Assembly: GCA_020636215.1 (NCBI GenBank)
Contig: JACJYG010000008.1
Coordinates: 296,501 to 360,500 of the forward strand
Length of the DNA stretch: 64,000 bases
Source of the DNA: Lewinellaceae bacterium
GTDB lineage: Bacteria; Bacteroidota; Bacteroidia; Chitinophagales; Saprospiraceae
Direction: 5' to 3'
This document shows positions 25,054 through 33,514 of this stretch, piece after piece. The position numbers and the translations under genes are program-made. Under the pieces are notes generated by a model that was not told where the DNA came from, made no database searches, and was given only the letters and a program-made list of their open reading frames with translations. Numbering within the stretch: the first letter of the stretch is position 1; the number at the start of each line of letters is the position of its first letter.

Positions 25054-27309
25054 CTACTGCTCTCCCGAAGGAATAAGCTGCACCAAACGCCTGAGGCTAG
25101 CCTGGTTCTCTTCCAGTTCGATAGCCTTCAGCACATCTTCTTTTTCCCGTTCGGTGATATGAAAAGAAATAGAAGCCTCCAGTTTGTGGGATTCAGAAGG
25201 GCGATACAGAAAACGGACGACATCAAATTTTCCTTTGCCTAAAAGGTCATACATGAACCCCAGGCTGTTATCATGTTCAAACTCCTGGATAACCATCATC
25301 TTGCCGGCAATTCCCAGTGGGTTGAACAGGGATTCTATAATCCCCTGGCCGCCGCTGGGCGTAATCTGTTCGATCTTTTGCGAGCTGCTGATCTGAAGCA
25401 ATACGACGCCACTGGTATTTTCCAGGATCCAATCGCGAAAAACCTGGATGAAACGAGTAGCCGATACAATACCATAATTGTCGAGAAAGCCGGCGTCCAT
25501 CACTTCGATTTCCGGCTTGCTGGGAAGCAGTACGTTGGGCAGAATGTAGGGGTAGGTAGCATTCATCCGCAGGGCAGTCAGAAATCTTAGATTATCGGCA
25601 TTTTGCGCCCGAAACATCCATCCGAAATCCACAGCATCCACTTCAAGCTGCCGGGGATAAGCCTGGCTTACCGGCGCTACCATCATATAAGTCACCCCTT
25701 GCGGTGAAATGATCAGGCGGCGGGCGTCATTGACGATGGAGGGCGTCAGAAAGAGCAGGGGAACCAGGGCCTCCTGTTCTGCTTCCCGGTAGTCGCCGAT
25801 GCTTTTGTCCAGGATAGAATCCGTGTTTTCGTCCAATTGTTGCTCGAAAATGTAGCCCCGGTCCTTTTGATAGATAAAACCTCCTGCTTCGAAGGTAGAC
25901 CAGGGCAGGAAAAGGTCATTGGAAACAATAGTGAAAGCCAGGGAATTGAGCAGGTCTTTGGAGATGTTGTCGATATAGTGACGGCTGTATAGGTTAATAT
26001 TGGGGTCAGACTGCTGCTGCAGGTATAGCTCCCGCAGGTAGGCCATACCCAGCATGCCCCCGGATGCTCCGGTAATCAGGACGGTGTGCCCCAGCAATTG
26101 CCCTTGCATCAGGCTGTCGGCCGTCTGTACCACCTGCATCGTCCAGGTGGCTGATTTCAGGCCGCCGCCGCTAACACAGAGGATCACCATTTTCGGCTTT
26201 CGCCTTCCAGGCGAGGCTACCCGATGCCGCCATTTTTCCAAAATTCCGGCCGTCTGCGCCTTATCTGCTTCAATTTGTCCCGATTCACAAACCTCCTGCA
26301 ACTTATCGACGGAATACGCAGTGGGTGTCGTTGTATAATCCAGCCCGTAAGCCCGGTTGGGGCGGTTAAGGACATCGAAACGGGTCAGGAAATTGACCCC
26401 CACCAAAAGCAGGAAAATGACCGTTACCCGCCATTCATTAAACCAGTAGGTCAGAGCGCCGATAATTGCCGTCAGCACACTGGCCAGGATGAAAAGGCTG
26501 GCGCCGGCAGGTATCCGGAAAGCCGGATAATCGATCAGGTAACCCAGCACCAATAGCAGTAGCATACTCAGGAGCTGCAGGATCAGTGCATTGAGGTGGT
26601 TTTGTTTGAAGATACTCATCAGGAGGCTTGAATCATAATGCGCCACACTGCGCACCAGCCGGGGCTGTATCGATTCGGTGAGGTAGGTCGTCACCTTCCA
26701 GCGGGTCGTATCCAGTTTGATGTATTCCAGGTCGACGTGGCGGCGGCCCGGACTTATTGGACGGGCCAGGTTGGGCGGCGCCTGCTGCCCGTGCCGGTCG
26801 TAATAGGAAATATCGCGGTTAGTAAACTGAAAATAAAGGGAATAAAGAAACACCAAAGAGAGTATTCCTGCAATCATCCCCAGCATATTGATCAGAATAA
26901 CACCAAACCCAAGTCCTTCATAGTAATGCTGGAAGTGAATAGCTATTCCGGCATAAAAGCCAAAGAAAGCAAGGGGAAGCAGGAGGTTGTTGATCACGAA
27001 CTTGGTGAAAGGCCGCGCCAGCGAAGCCAGGAAAGGGAAATAATGGGCGCTGAGCAGGTAAGTCGTCAGATTCCAGCTCATGAAAAAACTCCCCAGGGCC
27101 AACCCCAGGAAGTAGAAACTCCAGAAATTGACATGCCCCAGGTATTCCGGGTCCAGGAAGAGGTATTGCAAGCCCAGTTTGCGCCCCAGCGATCCATTAA
27201 GAAATAGCACAAACAAGGCCCAGGTCGCAATCAACAAATGGTTGCTACGGAGGTGCAGGATGAGCAGCTGCACCGGAAAAGAGTAATATAAACCCCGCCA
27301 ATGCTTCAT
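25054..27309 (-). CDS. Membrane-anchored patatin-like phospholipase
   Basis: The product is about 751 residues from the ATG at 27309 (MKHWRGLYYS); an ATG 33 bp upstream is also possible. The N-terminal half holds about eight membrane segments. The C-terminal half is a patatin domain with the oxyanion-type glycine-rich VSGGGLKSATW, the nucleophile elbow TGASGG and the catalytic-Asp motif DAGFLDNYG, in the order needed for a Ser-Asp dyad. Patatins hydrolyse acyl chains from glycerolipids. The fused multi-pass membrane region suggests an inner-membrane lipid-remodelling enzyme. It is divergent from the MORN-like lipoprotein gene. Confidence 0.85.
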   Translation of the reverse strand: MKHWRGLYYSFPVQLLILHLRSNHLLIATWALFVLFLNGSLGRKLGLQYLFLDPEYLGHVNFWSFYFLGLALGSFFMSWNLTTYLLSAHYFPFLASLARPFTKFVINNLLLPLAFFGFYAGIAIHFQHYYEGLGFGVILINMLGMIAGILSLVFLYSLYFQFTNRDISYYDRHGQQAPPNLARPISPGRRHVDLEYIKLDTTRWKVTTYLTESIQPRLVRSVAHYDSSLLMSIFKQNHLNALILQLLSMLLLLVLGYLIDYPAFRIPAGASLFILASVLTAIIGALTYWFNEWRVTVIFLLLVGVNFLTRFDVLNRPNRAYGLDYTTTPTAYSVDKLQEVCESGQIEADKAQTAGILEKWRHRVASPGRRKPKMVILCVSGGGLKSATWTMQVVQTADSLMQGQLLGHTVLITGASGGMLGMAYLRELYLQQQSDPNINLYSRHYIDNISKDLLNSLAFTIVSNDLFLPWSTFEAGGFIYQKDRGYIFEQQLDENTDSILDKSIGDYREAEQEALVPLLFLTPSIVNDARRLIISPQGVTYMMVAPVSQAYPRQLEVDAVDFGWMFRAQNADNLRFLTALRMNATYPYILPNVLLPSKPEIEVMDAGFLDNYGIVSATRFIQVFRDWILENTSGVVLLQISSSQKIEQITPSGGQGIIESLFNPLGIAGKMMVIQEFEHDNSLGFMYDLLGKGKFDVVRFLYRPSESHKLEASISFHITEREKEDVLKAIELEENQASLRRLVQLIPSGEQ

Positions 27310-27597
27310 GGTTTCGTTTGGGCAGGCCAGAGGCTCATCCAAAATGGCTCGGAAAAGTACATGGCCTTATTAATGAACGCTGACGGGCTCCGGTTTCGTT
27401 GCCCGTATCTGAATATGCCTGGAAGATTTCAATGGCTTCAACCGATTTTATCTTCCGGCTGCAAAGGCCGCCCAAAAGTCAAAACCCGGTTTTTAAAGCT
27501 ATAATCAAAAGTGGTATTTTGCGTTATTATTGGCGTATTGGGCGGATATCGCTCCACTTTCAATCCAGACATGCTCTTAAAAATAGTAAATGCCATT

Positions 27598-28242
27598 ATG
27601 ATGCGGTCCCTTTTTCCCGTTTTAATAGCCACCCTGGCCATACTAAGCACCTCCTGCCGGCAGAAAGTACCGGTAGAGGCGGTGGAAGCTCAGGATGATT
27701 ATGGTTATACCGAAAAATACGAGCGCCGTAAAGAGAACTTCGCCAAACAGGGTTTATACCAAAAAATCAACCAGGCGGGACAGAAAATCGAGGAGGCATT
27801 TTACGAAAATGACACCCTCAATGGCCTACGTATCCTCTATTATGATAATGGCGACACCCAGGTGGTGGAAACGCACCTCATGGGCCATTTCGAAGGGCCA
27901 TTTCGGTCCTACTATGAAAATGGCGTCCTGAACGTGGAAGGCCAGTACGAAGCCGATGTAATGCACGGCGCCTGGAAAGCCTATTACCCCACCGGAGAAT
28001 TGAAGGAAGTCGTTACCTTCGCCGAAAATGAAGAAAACGGCCCCTTTGTCGAATACTGGAAAAATGGCAATAAAAAAGCGGAAGGCACTTACCGCAACGG
28101 CGATAATGAACACGGCCTGCTGAAACTGTACGACGAGGCCGGCGAACTGATCCGAACCATGAACTGCGACAACGGCGTCTGCCGGACTATCTGGAAAGCT
28201 GAAGGCGTGGTGGACAGTTTATCAGTGGACAGTGAGCAGTAG
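27598..28242 (+). CDS. MORN-like (YwqK-type) repeat lipoprotein
   Basis: This 214-residue lipoprotein starts at one of two adjacent ATGs (27598 or 27601) and has a lipobox ILSTSC. The mature part holds about five MORN_2-type repeats of roughly 23 residues, each with the pattern Tyr-x-Asn-Gly-x-x: YYDNGDTQVV, YYENGVLNVEGQY, YYPTGELKEVV, YWKNGNKKAEGTY. Such proteins form elongated beta-hairpin stacks on the cell surface or in the periplasm; their partners are unknown. The stop codon is immediately followed by an array of 64-bp hairpin repeats, which may have expanded at the gene end. Confidence 0.85.
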   Translation: MMRSLFPVLIATLAILSTSCRQKVPVEAVEAQDDYGYTEKYERRKENFAKQGLYQKINQAGQKIEEAFYENDTLNGLRILYYDNGDTQVVETHLMGHFEGPFRSYYENGVLNVEGQYEADVMHGAWKAYYPTGELKEVVTFAENEENGPFVEYWKNGNKKAEGTYRNGDNEHGLLKLYDEAGELIRTMNCDNGVCRTIWKAEGVVDSLSVDSEQ

Positions 28243-28516
28243 GCAGTTGAAAAGGTGCACCGCAGCTTTTCATCCCGATGAGGCCCGGTGGGCCGAAATC
28301 GGGATGGCAGTTGAAAAGGTGCACCGCAGCTTTTCATCCCGATGAGGCCCGGTGGGCCGAAATCGGGAAGGCAGTTGAAAAGGTGCACCGCAGCTTTTCA
28401 TCCCGATGAGGCCCGGTGGGCCGAAATCGGGAAGGCAGTTGAAAAGGTGCACCGCAGCTGCGGAGGGGTTTGCACCTTCGCAGCCCGACGAGGCCCGGTG
28501 GATCGAGATCGGGAGG
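28242..28516. repeat. 64-bp palindromic tandem repeat, three exact-length copies plus one diverged
   Basis: Units start at 28242, 28306, 28370 and 28434. The first three are nearly identical 64-bp copies; the fourth carries about 18 extra bases and several changes. Each unit contains a nested palindrome: tcccgat with atcggga outside and ggccc with gggcc inside, separated by 3-bp loops, so each can form a REP-like hairpin. The array begins at the stop codon of the MORN-like gene. The period is not a multiple of three, so it is not coding. Confidence 0.9.
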
Positions 28517-28586
28517 GCAGTATGTCAGTGGGCAGACGATAGTAATCAGTCGGCCCTCCCAGCAATATAAAAATTATTCTCAGGGC

Positions 28587-28663
28587 GCTCCGCTATGGGC
28601 ATAGCGGCGGAGCTTCCACTTCGCCTGAAGGGCGAGCATAATAACTTAGGGCGATGCCCTAAG
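28587..28663. other. Cluster of three short hairpins upstream of porQ
   Basis: Three inverted repeats follow one another: gctccgctatg (28587-28597) with a partner at 28600-28613 containing one bulge; tcgcc/ggcga at 28621-28635; and cttagggc/gccctaag at 28645-28663. The last ends 15 bp before the porQ start. They could form the structured leader of porQ or be remnants of REP-like elements. Confidence 0.5.
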
Positions 28664-28678
28664 CCAAAGTAAAACCAC

Positions 28679-29677
28679 ATGCATAAACCACTACTCTCTC
28701 TACTTGGAATGGCCTTCCTGGCCCTGAGCCTTCAGGCGCAGATCGGTGGCATCAACACCTATGAGTTTCTCAACCTGTCGGCTTCAGCCCGGATTTCCGC
28801 CCTGGGCGGCACGCTGATCACCGTTCGCGATGACGACGCCAACCTTGCCTTTGGCAACCCCGCCTTATTGAACAGCCAGATGCACCAGCAACTGTCCTTC
28901 AACCACAGCTTCCACGTGGCGGGCATCAGCCATGGCTACGCCAGCTATGCGCACCACTTCGCCAAAGCCGGCATTACCGGCCATGGTGGGGTGCAATACG
29001 TCAGCTATGGCACTTTTGACCAAACCGATGAGTACGGACAGGTAAACGGCGCCTTCAAAGCGGCTGAATACGCCATTACCCTGGGGGCCTCTCGGCAACT
29101 CTACGACCGCCTGGCCCTGGGCGCCAACCTGAAGTTTATCACCTCCCAACTGGAAGGTTACTCCTCATTGGGCCTGGCGGCCGACCTGGCCGGGGTGTAT
29201 TTTGACACCGCCCGCAATTTCACGGCCACCATCGTCTTTCGAAATATCGGCACGCAACTGACCACCTATCAGGAAAGCAATGTGGAGCCTATCCCCTTTG
29301 AAATGCAGGTCGGCCTGTCCAAACGCCTGCGTTACCTGCCTTTCCGATTCTCCGTCATCTACCGCTATTTCAACCGCTGGAATATCCTCTATGACGACCC
29401 CAATGCAGAATCTTCAACCCTATTCTTCGGCGAGGTGGATACCGAACGCAGCAAAACCAATATCTGGCTGGACAATTTTTTCCGACATTTCGTCTTCAGC
29501 GGCGAGTTCCTCTTCGGTAAACGAGAAAACTTCCGCCTGCGCGTCGGCTACAACCACTTCATGCGCAAGGAGTTGTCGGTCGACAACTTCGGCAGCCTGG
29601 CGGGCTTCTCCCTCGGCGGCGGTATCAAGGTCAACCGCTTCCGGATCGATTACAAGAGTGCGTTAGCGTTGGCTTAG
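28679..29677 (+). CDS. porQ: Type IX secretion system protein PorQ
   Basis: This 332-residue outer-membrane beta-barrel protein has a signal peptide ending LSLQAQ. The opening of the mature protein (IGGINTYEFLNLSASARISALGGTLI) is the signature of PorQ, and DDDANLAFGNPALLNS follows as expected. The C-terminus ends in alternating beta strands (FRIDYKSALALA). PorQ belongs to the attachment complex (PorU, PorV, PorQ, PorZ) that anchors T9SS cargo to the surface. Another T9SS-related gene in the window is the mini cargo at 33162. No other por gene is adjacent. Confidence 0.93.
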   Translation: MHKPLLSLLGMAFLALSLQAQIGGINTYEFLNLSASARISALGGTLITVRDDDANLAFGNPALLNSQMHQQLSFNHSFHVAGISHGYASYAHHFAKAGITGHGGVQYVSYGTFDQTDEYGQVNGAFKAAEYAITLGASRQLYDRLALGANLKFITSQLEGYSSLGLAADLAGVYFDTARNFTATIVFRNIGTQLTTYQESNVEPIPFEMQVGLSKRLRYLPFRFSVIYRYFNRWNILYDDPNAESSTLFFGEVDTERSKTNIWLDNFFRHFVFSGEFLFGKRENFRLRVGYNHFMRKELSVDNFGSLAGFSLGGGIKVNRFRIDYKSALALA

Positions 29678-29689
29678 CATACTTTCCAC

Positions 29690-30020
29690 CGGCTGTCCTA
29701 TTGAGGGTAAAGAACTGTTCCCGAACTATAGTAACCAATTTCAGTATTTGGCTCAACCTGGATTGAAAACTATATTTGAACTCCTTGAACCTTCTGCAAA
29801 TGGTGTTCTGAGAGTTTAAGGGGTAATGCTGATTTCGTGCCCGGGTATTCAATGGCACGTCATTTGAGAACCTCACCACCAAAATATTGGATGATGTAAC
29901 TTATGTTTTTTTCGCCATACCTCCACTGGAACCGTTTCAATTCAGATGAAGGGGCTTTTCCTGGGCCTGGCCGGTGAAGGCGAGGAATAAGAAGAATAGA
30001 AGTGTGGTATATTTCTTCAT
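29690..30020 (-). pseudogene. Remnant of a secreted-protein gene (signal peptide plus frameshifted body)
   Basis: On the minus strand an ATG at 30020 opens a good signal peptide (MKKYTTLLFFLFLAFTGQAQ) but the frame stops after 27 codons at 29937. A different frame then reads plausibly protein-like residues (SSELKRFQWRYGEKNISYII and on to about 29866), and a third continues to about 29690. This looks like one small secreted protein broken by two frameshifts. The start lies 2 bp after the stop of the upstream lipoprotein gene. Composition is clearly more AT-rich than the flanking genes. Confidence 0.35.
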
Positions 30021-30022
30021 AC

Positions 30023-30493
30023 TCAGGCTTTTGTATTTCCGAGGATAATGGCTATTACTTTATTTTCACCGTCCATTACGAAAAAAATATCTTTATAAAA
30101 GAGCCCCTTCATTTCTCCTATGGAGCGCCTTGATTTATTCAGGGATAACCGGCGGTTCTGAGGCTTCCCATACTGCTGCCTAACGGCATCGGCGTCATCT
30201 CCGACCTGAACGCCCTTCCTTGTCTGGTATTTTGAGCTTTCGATTACGGCTTGCCTCAGTATTCCCTCTGTGTCGAAAGACAATTGTACTCCCGCTGAAC
30301 TCAATTCATCCAAATTTTGAACGTCTTCTTTTCGCGATTCATTGATAAGAAGGGCGCCCCTTTTTAATCCTACCACGGCAATTTCTGTATCAATATTGAT
30401 AATATCCTCCGCCTGATTTTTCTGAGCACACCCAAAACAAAGCATAATAAAGACGACAAAAACAATAAGAACTGATAAGTTTTTCATATTCAA
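30023..30493 (-). CDS. Small lipoprotein of unknown function
   Basis: This 156-residue lipoprotein has a hydrophobic signal ending in MLCFGC. The mature part is mixed polar, with VGLKRGALLINESRKED and a VGDDADAVRQQYGKPQNRR block reminiscent of short SmpA/BamE-like or TonB-box-free periplasmic domains, but no family is assigned. The GKP segment after a helix and the closing IFFVMDGENKVIAIIL strand resemble the BamE-type hairpin ending. It overlaps the upstream small ORF by 4 bp (ATGA) and precedes a broken secreted gene, within an AT-rich patch. Confidence 0.65.
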   Translation of the reverse strand: MNMKNLSVLIVFVVFIMLCFGCAQKNQAEDIINIDTEIAVVGLKRGALLINESRKEDVQNLDELSSAGVQLSFDTEGILRQAVIESSKYQTRKGVQVGDDADAVRQQYGKPQNRRLSLNKSRRSIGEMKGLFYKDIFFVMDGENKVIAIILGNTKA

Positions 30494-30708
30494 CTCATTT
30501 TACTGGTCAAGAAGTTTTTCTCTGGTATCGGGCTATCACTTTCAGGCGCTAATTGCAATTTATTGAAGGAGGCGACATTCCTCCGTTTATATTTCGGCTC
30601 ATTTGAACATTTAAAGGCATTAGCTTTAGATCCTCTCCAAGATCTCCTTATTTCCATTACCACTACAAGGCCAAGTTCCGTTTGTATCCGGCACCTAGGG
30701 CATTGCAT
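30490..30708 (-). CDS. Possible small zinc-ribbon-like protein
   Basis: A 72-codon frame starts MQCPRCRIQTELG, with a CxxC pair at residues 3-6 and a third cysteine in FKCSNEP, and overlaps the start of the downstream lipoprotein gene by 4 bp (ATGA). The overlap and CPRC start favour a real small gene, but it also overlaps the preceding ORF and could be the 3' end of a frameshifted gene. No family is recognised. Confidence 0.35.
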   Translation of the reverse strand: MQCPRCRIQTELGLVVVMEIRRSWRGSKANAFKCSNEPKYKRRNVASFNKLQLAPESDSPIPEKNFLTSKMS

Positions 30709-30890
30709 GTGTTGATTACTAAATCGGTGCAGTTATGATCGGGTGGACAAATTGATTTTTTCACCATCCCCTTTTGATGATCCATCCAAATGAAGGTATT
30801 TGTCTGGTATATTACGCCAGTAACCTCTGATCGAATGTTATGGTTGCATCCTTCAAAATAGGTGGAATCTGCCAAATAGCCTAAGAGCAT
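30663..30890 (-). CDS. Possible small cysteine-containing protein
   Basis: From the ATG at 30890 a 75-residue product (MLLGYLADSTYFEG) contains four cysteines and several Asn/His residues, including CPPDHNCTDLV. The open frame extends up to 30995, but that part overlaps the thrS promoter region. It overlaps the next ORF by 46 bp in another frame. No homology is recognised, and it may be decayed coding sequence. Confidence 0.25.
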   Translation of the reverse strand: MLLGYLADSTYFEGCNHNIRSEVTGVIYQTNTFIWMDHQKGMVKKSICPPDHNCTDLVINTCNALGAGYKRNLAL

Positions 30891-30946
30891 GAACCGGAGT
30901 TCAGAAAAAAAAATTTGAATCCTACCATCCCACCCTAAAATCGCGT

Positions 30947-30954
30947 AATTTTGC
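30947..30954 (+). promoter_or_regulatory. Candidate -7 promoter element of thrS
   Basis: TAATTTTG matches the TAnnTTTG consensus, 65 bp upstream of the thrS start codon. The nearest upstream TTTG (30915-30918) is 28 bp away, so the -33 box is uncertain. Confidence 0.45.
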
Positions 30955-31018
30955 AGCCTTTTAAGAACTTTCTCTACGAAAAATCCGTAGTGCATCTTAG
31001 TTACAAATACAGTCTACC

Positions 31019-32942
31019 ATGATCAATATCACTTTCCCCGATGGCCAGGTGCGGCAGTACGAAGCCGGTACGACGGCGCTGGAGATCGCCCAGTCCATCA
31101 GCCACGGGCTGGCGAAGAAAGTCCTTTCCGCAAAGGTAAATGGCGAAGTCTGGGACGCCACGCGCCCCATCGAACAAGACGCCCGCCTCCAACTACTCAC
31201 CTGGGATGATAAGGATGGGAAAGCAACCTTCTGGCACTCCTCGGCCCACCTGATGGCCGAAGCACTCGAAGCACTCTACCCCGGCATCAAATTCGGTACC
31301 GGGGCCGGCTACGGAAAGTGGGTTCTATTACGATGTCGACCCCGGCGGACATACCATCTCTTCAGATGATTTCGCGAAGATCGAGGCAAAGATGATCGAG
31401 CTGGCGCGACAGAAAAACGCTTATGTGCGCAAGCCCATCTCTCAAAAGGATGCCGTCGAATTTTTCCAGGAAAAGGGGGACGAATACAAGCTCGAGCTAA
31501 TCGAAAAGCGCGGCGGTGAGGACATTACCCTCTATCAGCAGGGCGAGTTCATCGACCTGTGCAAGGGCCCGCATGTGCCGGATACGAGCTATATCAAAGC
31601 CGTGAAGCTGACCAACGTCGCCGGGGCTTACTGGCAGGGGGATGAAACGCGCCAGCAGATGACGCGGGTGTACGGCATTACCTTCCCCAAGCAAAGCGAA
31701 CTGGAGGCCTACGTGCAGATGATCGAGGAGGCCAAGAAACGCGACCACCGCAAGTTGGGCGCCGAGCTGGAACTTTTCATGTTTTCCGAACGCGTCGGCG
31801 CGGGCCTGCCTATCTGGCTGCCCAAAGGCAACCAACTGCGCGACCGGCTGATGAACTTCCTGCGCACCGAACAGGAGAAGCGCGGCTATAAACTGGTCAC
31901 CACGCCCCATATCGGCAAAAAGGATTTGTATGTAACTTCCGGCCACTGGGAAAAATACGGCGAAGACAGCTTCCGGCCTTTTGGCACCCCGCGTGAGGGG
32001 GAGGAGTTCATGCTCAAACCCATGAACTGCCCGCACCACTGCGAGATTTACGCCCACCGGCCCCATTCCTATAAGGAGCTACCCCTGCGCATCGCCGAGT
32101 TCGGTACGGTATACCGCTACGAACAGAGCGGCGAGCTGCACGGCCTGTCGCGTGTGCGTTGCTTTACACAGGACGACGCCCATATCTTCTGCACGCCGGA
32201 ACAGGTCAAAGAAGAATTCCTCAATGTACTCGACCTGACGCAGGTGGTGCTTGCTAAAATGGGTTTCCAAAACTTCACCGCTCAGATCTCGCTGCGCGAC
32301 CCCGATAACCCCTCCAAGTACATCGGTTCGGATGAAAACTGGCGCAATGCCGAAAATGCCATTATCGAAGCCGCCAAAGAAGCCGGGCTCAATACGGTTA
32401 CGGAACTGGGCGAGGCGGCTTTCTATGGCCCCAAACTCGACTTCATGGTCAAGGACGCCCTCGGCCGTTCCTGGCAGCTGGGCACCATACAGGTGGACTA
32501 TAACCTGCCCGACCGATTCGAACTGGAATACGTCGGCGCCGACAACCAGCCGCACCGGCCGGTGATGATCCACCGGGCGCCTTTCGGCTCCATGGAGCGC
32601 TTTATCAGTATCCTGATCGAGCACACCGGTGGGAAATTCCCGCTCTGGCTGACGCCCGACCAGTTTGCCGTGCTGCCTATCAGCGACCGGTTTAACGACT
32701 ATGCCCTGAAGGTAGAACAGCAATTAGGCGTTCACGACATCCGTGGCTTCGTGGATGACCGCAGCGAAAAGATCGGCCGCAAGATTCGGGATACGGAATT
32801 GAAGAAGGTGCCCTTTATGCTGATCGTCGGCGAGAAAGAAGAGGAATCCGGAACGGTTTCAGTGCGCCGACAGGGAGAAGGCGATATCGGTAGTATGACG
32901 GCGGATGAATTCGCAGTTTACTTTAAAGGGCTCGTGGATTGA
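31019..32942 (+). CDS. thrS: Threonyl-tRNA synthetase, interrupted by a one-base frameshift
   Basis: All parts of a normal bacterial ThrRS of about 640 residues are present in order but in two frames. The first frame (31019-31369) holds the TGS domain (MINITFPDG) and the editing-site HSSAH helix; the second (open through 31392-32942) holds the editing LCKGPH motif, MKPMNCPHHCEIYAH, FTQDDAHIF, APFGSMERF and the anticodon-binding domain. Removing one G from the GGGG run at 31301-31304 restores GTGPATESGFYYDVD, the conserved junction. ThrRS is essential and normally single-copy, so a homopolymer sequencing error is more likely than a dead gene, although another thrS elsewhere cannot be excluded. 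Confidence 0.9.
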
Positions 32943-33139
32943 GGTTTCTGGTTCATAGGATCGCCGAAGAACCAGAAACATACGCCTTCCCATGCAACCT
33001 TTATCAAAAACCGAGGGTCTTAGTAAAACCTTAGGCCTGTTTTTTTAGTTTGGTATAAAATATCCGTTAAACTTTCATTAAAGTATTAACGGGCAGCTTG
33101 AATTGTTAAAATTATATGCGTAATTTGCTCGGTATGCAA

Positions 33140-33147
33140 TACATTTG
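33140..33147 (+). promoter_or_regulatory. Candidate -7 promoter element of the mini T9SS protein gene
   Basis: TACATTTG fits TAnnTTTG and ends 14 bp before the start codon, implying a very short leader. A TTTG occurs at 33124-33127 but the 12-bp spacing is short. Confidence 0.35.
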
Positions 33148-33161
33148 AAAACTCCAGTGGT

Positions 33162-33506
33162 ATGAAGCAAACTTTACTTTTATCTTTTTTCTTCCTTTTA
33201 AGCCTCTCTGTTGCCTACTCCCAAACGAGTTTCAGCAGTCGTTTAACGCTGAAGAAGCCTGGAGACACCGAAAAGGTCGACCTTCAGGTATACCCTAATC
33301 CTGCAACGGATTATATTAGTGTGACCAATGGCGAATCGGTAGCGAAAGTCATGGTCTTCAACCTCGTTGGCCGGCAAATGAAAGCTTTCGATACGGCTGA
33401 GGGAGACAAGTTCTTCGTTGGAGACTTGCCAAGGGGAATGTATTTGGTGCAGTTGTTGAGTGCAAAAGAGCAGATACTCACGACCCAGCGCGTCAACAAA
33501 CGATAA
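33162..33506 (+). CDS. Mini-protein: signal peptide plus T9SS type A sorting domain
   Basis: This 114-residue exported protein has a signal peptide ending VAYSQ and then only about 20 residues before a complete T9SS type A C-terminal sorting domain: LQVYPNPATDYISV, VMVFNLVGRQM and LPRGMYLVQLLSAKEQILTTQRVNKR. Normally this domain is the removable tail of a large cargo protein, so this product would be recognised by the type IX machinery with almost no passenger. Similar very short sorting-domain proteins occur in Bacteroidota, but their role is unknown. It is convergent with the lpxD-like gene, 8 bp away. Confidence 0.85.
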   Translation: MKQTLLLSFFFLLSLSVAYSQTSFSSRLTLKKPGDTEKVDLQVYPNPATDYISVTNGESVAKVMVFNLVGRQMKAFDTAEGDKFFVGDLPRGMYLVQLLSAKEQILTTQRVNKR

Positions 33507-33514
33507 AGCCAGCT

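Noticed and set aside
28089..28452. Minus-strand ORFs with repeated Phe-Asn-Cys-Leu peptides
   Set aside because: They are translations of the 64-bp palindromic repeats; the unit length is not a multiple of three and the reading frames overlap the MORN-like gene.
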